From contig JAQZBR010000002.1 of assembly GCA_029237775.1 (NCBI GenBank), positions 558,001-622,000 on the forward strand: 64,000 bases of DNA, given 5' to 3'. The notes beneath the pieces were generated by a model. That model saw nothing but the letters and a program-made list of their open reading frames with translations. It searched no databases and was not told the DNA's origin. Numbering within the stretch: position 1 is the first letter of the stretch; each line of letters opens with the position of its first letter. Shown one piece after another: positions 9,071 to 16,809 of this stretch. The DNA is from Bacteroidota bacterium. GTDB lineage: Bacteria; Bacteroidota; Bacteroidia; 2-12-FULL-35-15. Position numbers and translations under genes: made by a program.

Positions 9071-10318
9071 ATGAAAATCCTTATTAAAAATATAAAACAG
9101 CTTGTTGGAATTGAGGATGAGCCGCGATTAAAAGTGAGCGGGGCTGAGATGAAAAAGCTGGAGTGCATTGATAACGCATGGCTTGCGATCGAGAATGATA
9201 AGATCGTTGGTTTCGGTAAGATGGAAGACTGGGAAGGGATCACCGACTGGACAAATTTAACGATCATTGATGCTTCAGAAAAGTTGGTTCTGCCATGTTA
9301 CTGTGATAGTCACACACACATTGTATATGCTGGCAGTCGCGAGGGAGAATTTGTAGACCGCATTAACGGACTGACCTATGAACAGATCTTCGAACGCGGT
9401 GGCGGAATTTTAAACTCTGCAAAAAAGCTCCGGGATGCTTCTGAAGAAGAGCTTGTTGAAAGTGCCTTAAAAAGATTAAATGAGATCATGCTGCAGGGAA
9501 CTGGGGCTGTTGAAATTAAAAGCGGATACGGATTAAGTGTCGAAGCTGAATTAAAAATGTTGCGTGTGATCCGCACGTTAAAGGAAAAGAGTCCGCTAAC
9601 GATCAAAGCCACATTTCTTGGCGCACACGCTGTGCCCGCTGAATTAAAGAATGACAAACGTAAATATATCGATATACTTATTAATGAATTGATGCCGCGC
9701 ATTGCTGAAGAAAAGCTGGCCGAGTATTGTGATGTTTTCTGTGAACAAAATTATTTTACCAAAGAAGAAACCGTAGAGATATTGACTGCCGGAAAGAAAT
9801 ACGGTATGACACCAAAAGTACATGCAGAGCAGCTGAGTAATTTCGGTGGAGCACTTGCAGGTGTTGAGGTTGGCGCTATCAGTGTGGATCACCTGGAGTT
9901 TGTAGGTGATAAAGAAATTGAAGCATTAAAAGGTTCTGTTACTATGCCAACCGTTTTACCCGGTGCTGCATTCTTTTTAAGCTTACCGCTTCCACCTGCC
10001 CGTAAAATGATGGATGCCGGATTACCTGTGGCGATCGCTACGGACTTTAATCCCGGGAGCAGTCCGAGCGGAAACATGAACTTTATGCTTTCCTTGTGTT
10101 GCGTACAATACAAGATGAGCCCGGAAGAAGCGATCAACGCTGCGACCATCAACTCCGCTTATGCGATGGACCTGAGTAAAACTCATGGCAGCATCTCGAT
10201 CGGCAAACAGGCAAATGTTTTCATTACAAAAGAAATTCCTTCGTATGCATTTATCCCCTATTCTTTCGGAAGTAATCTGATCGAAACCGTCATCATTGGC
10301 GGAAAAGTGATGAATTAA
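9071..10318 (+). CDS. hutI: Imidazolonepropionase
   Basis: This 415-aa amidohydrolase opens the imidazolone ring of 4-imidazolone-5-propionate to give formiminoglutamate, the third step of histidine degradation. The metal-binding HxH lies in CDSHTHIVYAGSREGEFVDR (about residues 78-97). The later metal/substrate segments HAEQLSNFGG, SVDHLEF and ATDFNPGSSPSGNMNF are all present. Length and motif order are normal for HutI. hutG follows after 24 nt and ftcD after that, so the three were probably one operon. A TATCTTTC at 9045-9052 is close to the -7 consensus, but I see no good -33 element. The hutH and hutU genes are not in the window. Confidence 0.96.
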   Translation: MKILIKNIKQLVGIEDEPRLKVSGAEMKKLECIDNAWLAIENDKIVGFGKMEDWEGITDWTNLTIIDASEKLVLPCYCDSHTHIVYAGSREGEFVDRINGLTYEQIFERGGGILNSAKKLRDASEEELVESALKRLNEIMLQGTGAVEIKSGYGLSVEAELKMLRVIRTLKEKSPLTIKATFLGAHAVPAELKNDKRKYIDILINELMPRIAEEKLAEYCDVFCEQNYFTKEETVEILTAGKKYGMTPKVHAEQLSNFGGALAGVEVGAISVDHLEFVGDKEIEALKGSVTMPTVLPGAAFFLSLPLPPARKMMDAGLPVAIATDFNPGSSPSGNMNFMLSLCCVQYKMSPEEAINAATINSAYAMDLSKTHGSISIGKQANVFITKEIPSYAFIPYSFGSNLIETVIIGGKVMN

Positions 10319-10342
10319 AATCGTTACTCTTCAAAGTAAACT

Positions 10343-11358
10343 ATGGATTTAAAGATCTACTCTCAACAATATATTTCTGCTTTAACACGTAAGCGCAGCG
10401 GTGAAACCAAACTGGGTGAGAATGTCAAAACCATCAATGATCTTTCAGAACTAAAAAACACTAGCTCAAAATTTGTTTTATTAGGTTTGCCGGAAGATAT
10501 CGGAGTGCGTGCAAATTTTGGACGTGGAGGCGCTCATACCGCATGGCAGCCTGCGCTCACCAACATCCTTAACATTCAGAGCAATGATTTTTTTAAAGGT
10601 GATGAGCTGTTGGTCCTCGGCCATATAGACTTCGATGATCTGATGAAACAGTCCGAAAATGCAGATGTGAAGCAACTTCGGGAACTTACTTCGAAGGTAG
10701 ATGAACGCGTTACCGAAACTGTTCGAACCATAATCGCAGCGGGAAAAATTCCGGTGATCATCGGTGGCGGACATAATAATTCATATGGCAATATCAAAGG
10801 AGCAGCGCTGGGACTGAAAGACCGCGGCAGTATTAATAAAGCTGAGATCAGCGTGATCAATTCAGATGCGCACACCGATTTCAGGGCAATGGAAGGTCGC
10901 CACAGCGGAAATGGCTTCAGCTATGCTTTTGCCGAAGGATTTCTTTCTAAATATGCTGTAGTTGGGCTTCATGAAAATTACAATTCACAAAATGTTTTAA
11001 ATGAGTAAAAAAACATCCGAAGCAGGTCCAGTTCTCCTTTTTCGAGGATATTTTTGTAAGGGAAGAATTAAGCTTTAAAGAGGCTGTGCGCTACGCAACG
11101 GGATTCAATCGCGACACTTTTTGCGGGATCGAACTCGATATGGATACGATCCAAAACATTCCATCAAGTGCAAAAACATCCAGCGGGATCAGCGCAAATA
11201 ATGCGAGACAATATGTTACCTGGTGTGCGAAAAACACAAACGCGGCATACCTTCACATCGCGGAAGCTGCACCTGTTCTTTCACACATAAAAACTGACAA
11301 CAAAACCGGAAAATTAATTGCATATTTGGTAACGGATTTCATGAAGAGTGTTAAATAA
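10343..11358 (+). pseudogene. hutG: Formimidoylglutamase (arginase family), frameshifted
   Basis: Two ORFs in different frames together make one arginase-family formimidoylglutamase, which hydrolyses formiminoglutamate to glutamate and formamide. The first (10343-11008) carries the metal-site motifs GGGHNNSYG and NSDAHTDFR, then stops after NVLNE. The downstream frame resumes directly as KKHPKQVQFSFFEDIFVREE, continues to GIELDMDTIQN (the second metal site) and ends at 11358. Opposing stops (TGA at 11002 in one frame, TAA at 11006 in the other) confine the lesion to about 11003-11008, where one lost base next to an A7 run would explain it; GAG-TTA-AAA-AAA would read ELKK. It could be a real mutation or an assembly error. 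The shortened product lacks the second metal site. Confidence 0.85.
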
Positions 11359-11376
11359 GTTAAATAGGTAGAATGG

Positions 11377-11402
11377 GTTATTTAGGCTTAGCCTGATTTA
11401 AC
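11377..11402. repeat. GTTATTTAGGCT palindromic repeat, copy 2
   Basis: GTTATTTAGGCTTAGCCTGATTTAAC is a near-palindrome between hutG and ftcD. It is related to the copies at 3677 and 50174. Confidence 0.5.
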
Positions 11403-11429
11403 TAGTCAACTAATCAACCAATACAACCA

Positions 11430-13115
11430 ATGACAAGTAGATTGATAGAATGCGTTCCGAATTTCTCCGAGGGGAACGACATGAACATTATTAAGCAGAT
11501 CACCAATGAAATTGAATCTGTGGATAGCGTTAAACTTTTAAATGTTGATCCGGGCAAAGCAACCAACAGAACGGTGGTCACATTTGTAGGCGAACCAGAA
11601 GCTGTTATAAATGCGGCCTTCCTCGCTATTAAAAAAGCAAGTGAGCTGATCGACATGAGCAAGCATAAGGGCGAGCATCCGCGTATGGGCGCAACCGATG
11701 TGTGTCCGCTGATCCCAATAGCCGGAATCACAATGGAAGAAACAGCAGAATACGCAAAGAAACTTGGTGAGCGCGTAGGAAAAGAATTAAGCATTCCCGT
11801 CTATTTATATGAAGCCGCGCAAAAGAACAAAGAACGCAGTAATCTGTCGGTGATCCGCGCAGGAGAATACGAAGGCCTTTTTAAAAAAATAAAATTACCT
11901 GAATGGAAACCTGATTTCGGTCCGGCAGAACACTCCGTAAGAGCGGGATCCACCGTGATCGGTGCCCGTGATTTCCTTGTTGCATATAATATCAATCTCA
12001 ATACGACTTCCACACGCAGAGCAAACGCAATCGCATTTGATGTGCGTGAAGCAGGACGAGTAAAGCGAGAAGGAAATCCGGTTACAGGTAAAATTGTTAC
12101 TGATGACAAGGGAAATCCGGTGAATATTCCAGGGTCCTTGAAATGTGTGAAAGCTATCGGATGGTACATTGAAGAGTATGGTATTGCACAGATCTCAATG
12201 AACCTTACGAATATTTCCGTAACTCCGGTACATATTGCCTTTGATGAAGTTTGTAAAAGAGCATCAGAAAGAGGAATCAGAGTTACAGGTTCTGAATTGG
12301 TCGGCTTAATTCCTTTGAAAGCATTGCTAGATGCAGGAAAATATTTCCTGGAAAAACAAAACCGCTCAACCGGAATATCCGAAAAAGAGTTGATCAAGAT
12401 CGCGGTTAAATCATTGGGGCTTGATGAACTGGCGCCTTTCAAACCGGAAGAAAGAATCATCGAATATTTATTGAAAGATGTTAATCAGGGACGTTTGATC
12501 GGAATGAACCTTGTTGAATTCGCCAACGAGACTGCAAGTGAAAGTCCGGCACCGGGCGGAGGTTCTATCTCTGCGTATATCGGAGCTCTTGGAATTTCAT
12601 TGGGAACAATGGTTGCCAACCTTTCTTCTCACAAACCAGGTTGGGATGAGCGCTGGAAAGAATTTTCGGATTGGGCAGAAAAAGGCCAGCATTTCAAAAA
12701 TGAATTGCTACGTTTAGTTGATGAAGACACTAACGCGTTTAATAAGATCATGACAGCGTTCGGACTGCCAAAAGCAACAGAAGAAGAAAAGAAAGCCCGC
12801 ACAGCTGCGATTCAGGATGCTACAAAATACGCAACAGAAGTTCCTTTTAAAGTGATGCGGCTTTGTTACGATTCAATGGAAGTGATCAAAGCAATGGCGG
12901 AGAACGGTAATCCAAATTCTGTTACTGATGCAGGTGTCGGAGCATTATGCGCGCGTTCTGCGGTGATGGGAGCTTTCCTGAATGTGAAGATCAACGCAGC
13001 CGGCTTGACAGATAAAGGCTTTGCAGAGAAACTAATTAATGATGGAACCGTATTAGAAGAAAAAGCTCAAAAGCTGGAAGCTGAGATCTTGAAAATTGTG
13101 AACGGTAAGATCTGA
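11430..13115 (+). CDS. ftcD: Bifunctional glutamate formimidoyltransferase / formimidoyl-THF cyclodeaminase
   Basis: This 561-aa two-enzyme protein moves the formimino group of formiminoglutamate to tetrahydrofolate (N-terminal formiminotransferase, about 1-325) and then releases ammonia to give methenyl-THF (C-terminal cyclodeaminase, about 350-555). N-terminal evidence is IECVPNFSEGND, HKGEHPRMGATDVCPLIPI and HSVRAGSTVIGARDFLVAYN. The cyclodeaminase is marked by ESPAPGGGSISAYIGALG and SVTDAGVGALCARSAVMG. The length matches fused FTCD proteins. It links histidine breakdown to one-carbon metabolism and provides a second route for formiminoglutamate, which matters because the neighbouring hutG is broken. 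It lies 72 nt downstream of hutG with a repeat in between. Confidence 0.95.
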   Translation: MTSRLIECVPNFSEGNDMNIIKQITNEIESVDSVKLLNVDPGKATNRTVVTFVGEPEAVINAAFLAIKKASELIDMSKHKGEHPRMGATDVCPLIPIAGITMEETAEYAKKLGERVGKELSIPVYLYEAAQKNKERSNLSVIRAGEYEGLFKKIKLPEWKPDFGPAEHSVRAGSTVIGARDFLVAYNINLNTTSTRRANAIAFDVREAGRVKREGNPVTGKIVTDDKGNPVNIPGSLKCVKAIGWYIEEYGIAQISMNLTNISVTPVHIAFDEVCKRASERGIRVTGSELVGLIPLKALLDAGKYFLEKQNRSTGISEKELIKIAVKSLGLDELAPFKPEERIIEYLLKDVNQGRLIGMNLVEFANETASESPAPGGGSISAYIGALGISLGTMVANLSSHKPGWDERWKEFSDWAEKGQHFKNELLRLVDEDTNAFNKIMTAFGLPKATEEEKKARTAAIQDATKYATEVPFKVMRLCYDSMEVIKAMAENGNPNSVTDAGVGALCARSAVMGAFLNVKINAAGLTDKGFAEKLINDGTVLEEKAQKLEAEILKIVNGKI

Positions 13116-13124
13116 TGTGTTTGA

Positions 13125-13261
13125 TAGTGCATGGGATTGCTTCTTTACGGCAGCTCATCGCTCCCGATAGCTATCGGGAGACGTACAAGATTGAACTTGT
13201 TTAAAGAAATAATAACAATACGAAGCGTCATTGCGAGCGATAGCGAAGCAATCTCACACTA
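13125..13261. repeat. 137-bp inverted-repeat element with internal palindrome
   Basis: The ends are imperfect inverted repeats: TAGTGCATGGGATTGCTTC at 13125 and GAAGCAATCTCACACTA ending at 13261. Inside lie a perfect 20-bp palindrome, CTCCCGATAGCTATCGGGAG (13161-13180), and CGTCATTGCGAGCGATAGCG, a REP-like sequence whose GATTGCTTCG/CGAAGCAATC parts recur in many bacterial intergenic repeats. It has no ORF. It resembles a MITE or REP-type element. It sits alone between ftcD and the patatin gene. Confidence 0.6.
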
Positions 13262-13303
13262 GTATGAAGCTTATTTAATATAGTCAAAATTAAAATAATT
13301 AAC

Positions 13304-15586
13304 ATGAGCTTCCCAAGTCGGTTTAAAAAGACACTACAAAAACATCCAGTTTTCAGGAGGTTCTTCTATTCTTTTTATTTCCGCCTGGTATTGCTCGATT
13401 TCAAGAAAAACCAGCTCCTCTTAATTTTCTGGCTGATCTTCTTTGGGATCATCACAAATAATGTAGCCCCTCGTTATGGAGTTGCATATCTCTTCTGGGG
13501 GCCTGAGTATTTTGATAAGATCAGCTTTCTGGCCTACTTCATAACCGGTTTCGCCTGTGGCGGTTTTATCATGTCATATAATATTGCGAGTTATATTAAA
13601 AACGGGTTTCGATTTCCGTTTCTCGCAACACTTCGCAATCCGTTCATGAAGTATTGTCTTAACAATTTCTTTCTTCCGGTAACTTTCACACTCCTCTATT
13701 GCATTAAAATATTTTTTTTCCTTAAGGATGAAGGCTTATTCAGTGCACTGGAAATCCTCCTGATGATCTTAGGCTTCGTTGCAGGAAACATTTTCTTCAT
13801 CTTTATAGCCTTCACTTATTTTTTTCGCACTAATAAAGACATTACAAAACTATATGGCATTCAGAGCTCTGAGCTTTCACTAAAAAGCTTCAAGGAAACA
13901 AATTATAACGGTGAGCGAAACCCTCATCTGATCAAAGAATCCCGTGACTGGTATGTTGAGACTTATCTTGTTACACCTTTTAAGATCCGCCTGGTAAGAT
14001 CAGTGAGGCATTATAAAAAGGAAATGCTTAAAGCTGTCCTTAAACAAAATCACAGGGCTGCATTTATCTTTCAGATCCTAACGATCATCAGTCTGATCAC
14101 GCTCGGCTTATTCTCCAGTTTTTCTGCTTTTGAGATTCCGGCAAGTGCAAGTTTATTTCTGCTCTTCACAATGTTTTTAATGCTTTTCAGCTCTTTCTAT
14201 ACCTGGTTCAGAGGCTGGTCTACAGTAATCTTTTTCACCTTTCTCATCTTATTCAATTACTTACACAAGATCGACTTTCTTTCAATTGACAATCGTGCAT
14301 ACGGCTTAAACTACAATACGAAAAAAGCAAGTTATGACTATGACCATTTCAAGCAAATTGATATTGACTACGACAATCTGCTGAAAGACAGGAATGCCAC
14401 ACTTGAGATTCTTAATAAGTGGAAGGTTAAAAACACTTCGTTCGCTGAACCTGATAAAAAACCTAAGATCGTTTTCGTGAATGTGAGTGGCGGTGGATGC
14501 AGATCGTCATTGTGGACCTTGTACACTTTACAGTATACCGATAGTATTCTTAATGGGAAGTTGTTGAAACAAACACAGCTAATGACCGGATCTTCCGGTG
14601 GAATGGTTGGTGCAGCCTATATCCGTGAATTATATCTGCGGAAGCAGGAACATAAGATCCCTACGTATTATGGACAGGAATTCCGAACCAATATCTCCAA
14701 GGATGTTTTAAATCCGATAGCTTTCACAGTCGCTACCAGCGAATGGCTTTTCCCGTTGAAAAGCTTTACAGTTGACGGACATAAATATGCTCAGGATCGC
14801 GGTTATGCTTTTGAACAGAGGCTGGAAGAGAACACTGGGTATGTTTTTGACAAGCGGTTGAAAGATTACAAAATGCCTGAGGCGAATTCCTACATTCCTA
14901 TGATGATCTTTACGCCTTCAATCGTTAATGACGGAAGAAAAATGTACATCTCGCCACAGGGAATCTCATACATCACTCAAAACCCGAAAACGGACAAAAC
15001 GGATTTCAACAAGCTGTTTGATGCTTTGGAATATTCACGTTTTTTCAAAGAGCAGGGTGCTGAGAACACAGTATTCACAAGCGTTCTCAGGATGAGCGCT
15101 ACGTTCCCGTATATTTCCCCGGTGGTTTCTCTTCCCACCGAACCCAGGATCGAGATCATGGATGCCGGATTGCGGGATAATTATGGCCTGGAAGCAACCT
15201 TCGCTTTTATTAAAACCTTCAACGATTGGATCGCAGAAAATACAAGCGGAGTAGTGATCATTCAGATCCGGGACAAACACAAGAATATTCCTATAGATGA
15301 AAATCCTTCACAGACTCTCGTGGAAGCCTTAAGCCGCCCATTGGGAAGCTTCTATGGAAATCTATTTCAGGTGCAGGATTACAATCAGCATCAGCAGATC
15401 CAAATGGCTGATCTTTGGTGTAAGTCTAAAATTGACATCATCGATTTCCAGCTAAGGAATGAGTTGAACGACAGGATCTCACTCAGCTGGCATCTTACCA
15501 ATAAAGAAAAGAAGAAAGTATCAGCTTCAATATTCCTTCCGGAAAACCAGGCTGCTGTTAAAAAGCTTGTGGAATTATTAAAATAA
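13304..15586 (+). CDS. Membrane-anchored patatin-like phospholipase
   Basis: This 760-aa protein joins an N-terminal membrane region (roughly residues 25-330, several hydrophobic spans such as FFGIITNNVAPRYGVAYLFW and IFFIFIAFTYFF) to a C-terminal patatin-type hydrolase. The hydrolase shows the oxyanion-hole glycines VNVSGGGCRSS (about 393-400), the nucleophile elbow TGSSGGMVG (Ser about 431) and the catalytic Asp in MDAGLRDNYG (Asp about 620; DA replaces the usual DG). Patatin domains cleave acyl chains from phospholipids. Substrate and orientation are unknown. It stands alone, after a repeat element and before a terminator-like hairpin. The length and the membrane half are unlike soluble bacterial patatins. 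Confidence 0.82.
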   Translation: MSFPSRFKKTLQKHPVFRRFFYSFYFRLVLLDFKKNQLLLIFWLIFFGIITNNVAPRYGVAYLFWGPEYFDKISFLAYFITGFACGGFIMSYNIASYIKNGFRFPFLATLRNPFMKYCLNNFFLPVTFTLLYCIKIFFFLKDEGLFSALEILLMILGFVAGNIFFIFIAFTYFFRTNKDITKLYGIQSSELSLKSFKETNYNGERNPHLIKESRDWYVETYLVTPFKIRLVRSVRHYKKEMLKAVLKQNHRAAFIFQILTIISLITLGLFSSFSAFEIPASASLFLLFTMFLMLFSSFYTWFRGWSTVIFFTFLILFNYLHKIDFLSIDNRAYGLNYNTKKASYDYDHFKQIDIDYDNLLKDRNATLEILNKWKVKNTSFAEPDKKPKIVFVNVSGGGCRSSLWTLYTLQYTDSILNGKLLKQTQLMTGSSGGMVGAAYIRELYLRKQEHKIPTYYGQEFRTNISKDVLNPIAFTVATSEWLFPLKSFTVDGHKYAQDRGYAFEQRLEENTGYVFDKRLKDYKMPEANSYIPMMIFTPSIVNDGRKMYISPQGISYITQNPKTDKTDFNKLFDALEYSRFFKEQGAENTVFTSVLRMSATFPYISPVVSLPTEPRIEIMDAGLRDNYGLEATFAFIKTFNDWIAENTSGVVIIQIRDKHKNIPIDENPSQTLVEALSRPLGSFYGNLFQVQDYNQHQQIQMADLWCKSKIDIIDFQLRNELNDRISLSWHLTNKEKKKVSASIFLPENQAAVKKLVELLK

Positions 15587-15588
15587 AT

Positions 15589-15614
15589 AAAGCCCGCAAT
15601 ATCTTGCCGGCCTT
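15589..15614. terminator. Terminator-like hairpin between convergent genes
   Basis: AAAGCCCGCAA and TTGCCGGCCTT form an imperfect stem between the stop codons of the patatin gene (+) and the 63-aa gene (-). A perfect palindrome, AAAAAGATCTTTTT, follows at about 15620-15633. Confidence 0.4.
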
Positions 15615-15636
15615 ATCTCAAAAAGATCTTTTTCCC

Positions 15637-15828
15637 TTAATTCAAAACGATCTCGAACTGACGTATCGTTGAAGACTTTCTAATGCTAAGCGCTTTAGAA
15701 TAGTTAAGAATGTTATTGATAACATGAACTCCGGGTTCGTAAGGAAAGTCTGTTGTGTTATCAATGTTTGCATTCATTTCAGTTGAGATTGGGGATGTAA
15801 CTTTTTTAGTAGTAGAGGTTTTACTCAT
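15637..15828 (-). CDS. Small conserved-looking protein, function unknown
   Basis: This 63-aa protein has a polar, Thr/Ser/Lys-rich N-terminus and a distinct C-terminal half, VHVINNILNYSKALSIRKSS, ending FEIVLN. From memory, short Bacteroidota proteins with a similar ILN-SKAL core and IxxILN end exist, often beside sigma factors, but I cannot verify this here. It has no signal peptide and no membrane span. It lies downstream of the ECF sigma gene on the same strand, but beyond that gene's terminator, so it probably has its own promoter. No clear promoter is visible. Confidence 0.55.
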   Translation of the reverse strand: MSKTSTTKKVTSPISTEMNANIDNTTDFPYEPGVHVINNILNYSKALSIRKSSTIRQFEIVLN

Positions 15829-15889
15829 TCAGTGATATTTGGTTTATATGTATTGAAAACGAGGTATATTTCACATTATTGTAATAAAC

Positions 15890-15925
15890 ATAAAAAATCC
15901 CCGGTAAAAGATTTTACCGGGGATT
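15890..15925 (-). terminator. Strong rho-independent terminator of the sigma factor gene
   Basis: AATCCCCGGTAAAA (15896-15909) and TTTTACCGGGGATT (15912-15925) are perfect 14-bp complements with a very short loop. A-rich sequence at 15890-15895 gives a T-run on the minus strand. It lies 8 nt past the sigma factor stop codon. Confidence 0.8.
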
Positions 15926-15932
15926 GAATAAT

Positions 15933-16535
15933 TTAAAAACTAACCACTATTTCTTTCTCTTCGATCATCTTTCTCAGATTGATCAGCGCATATCTCATTC
16001 GGCCCAAAGCCGTGTTGATGCTGACATTTGTCTGTTCTGAGATCTCTTTAAAGCTCATATCGTAGTAGTGACGCATCATCAAAACCTCCCTTTGCTCAGC
16101 GGGTAATCTTTCTACCAGTTTCCTGATATCTTTACGGATTTGTCCCTGCACTATCTCCTGCTCAACATTCTTTTCCTCCATTGGAATAAGACTAAAAATA
16201 TCAAAATCTTCCCCTTCATCGTTCTTACCACCACTAATAGTAGGCATACGTTTATCACGTCTGAACGTATCAATAATAAGATTGTGAGAAATTCTCAGTA
16301 CCCATGGAAGGAATTTACCTTCTTCATTATACTGCCCTTTTTTCAGGGTGTTGATCACTTTAAAGAAAGTATCCTGAAAGATATCCTGCGCTACAGCCTT
16401 GTCCTTCACAGTCAACATAATGTAGCTGAAAATTCTACGTTTATGACGCTGGATTAAGGTTGAAAGAGCAGATTCTTCACCGTTGATGTATTGATTAACG
16501 AGTTCCTGATCGTCAACAATTTTCTGATTAGACAT
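15933..16535 (-). CDS. ECF-type RNA polymerase sigma factor
   Basis: This 200-aa sigma-70 family protein has only regions 2 and 4, as in extracytoplasmic-function sigma factors. Region 2 contains DIFQDTFFKVINTL and WVLRISHNLIIDTFRRDKR (about residues 50-95). Region 4 contains LPAEQREVLMMRHYYDMSFK and the DNA-reading helix INTALGRMRYALINLRK (about 140-190). It would direct core polymerase to a specific promoter set. No anti-sigma gene is adjacent, so control must come from elsewhere. It is preceded by an unusually good Shine-Dalgarno sequence and followed by a strong terminator, so it is a single-gene unit. A second ECF factor lies at 48141, and the two are not close copies. Confidence 0.92.
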   Translation of the reverse strand: MSNQKIVDDQELVNQYINGEESALSTLIQRHKRRIFSYIMLTVKDKAVAQDIFQDTFFKVINTLKKGQYNEEGKFLPWVLRISHNLIIDTFRRDKRMPTISGGKNDEGEDFDIFSLIPMEEKNVEQEIVQGQIRKDIRKLVERLPAEQREVLMMRHYYDMSFKEISEQTNVSINTALGRMRYALINLRKMIEEKEIVVSF

Positions 16536-16537
16536 AG

Positions 16538-16547
16538 TTACCTCCTT
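16538..16547 (-). promoter_or_regulatory. Strong Shine-Dalgarno sequence for the ECF sigma gene
   Basis: The minus strand reads AAAAAAGGAGGTAACTATG. GGAGG ends 5 nt before the ATG at 16535. Such complete SD sequences are uncommon in Bacteroidota, where most genes rely on A-rich leaders. Confidence 0.7.
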
Positions 16548-16767
16548 TTTTAGTTAAATACAGATTAAAAAAGTAGATGTTTTCCTATGCTTATCTTTGG
16601 TTTTAAAGGAATTCTTAATTTATGTTAAGAAAAACCCGGTGAATAATATTGAGATGTTTTTACCTGTTTAACGAACATATTTCATAAATGTTGCATTCAA
16701 CAGAAAATTAATCATTTTACTATACAAATATACAGCGAAATTGCGCGAAAACAAAGGTTTATTTGAG

Positions 16768-16775
16768 TAATTTTG
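16768..16775 (+). promoter_or_regulatory. Candidate -7 element upstream of the orphan secreted protein
   Basis: TAATTTTG matches the TAnnTTTG consensus. The nearest TTG (16741-16743) is 24 bp upstream, longer than the usual 19-21 bp. Confidence 0.35.
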
Positions 16776-16809
16776 CGAACTGATTATATTAATAGCCAGG
16801 GGGCTTTTA

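Noticed and set aside
11001-11013. Programmed -1 frameshift in hutG at the A7 run
   Set aside because: The zero-frame stop (TAA at 11006) is read before the ribosome reaches the slippery A7, so a normal slip cannot rescue it. A base loss is more likely.
11801-12460. 219-aa minus-strand ORF in ftcD
   Set aside because: Shadow ORF within a clear bifunctional enzyme gene.
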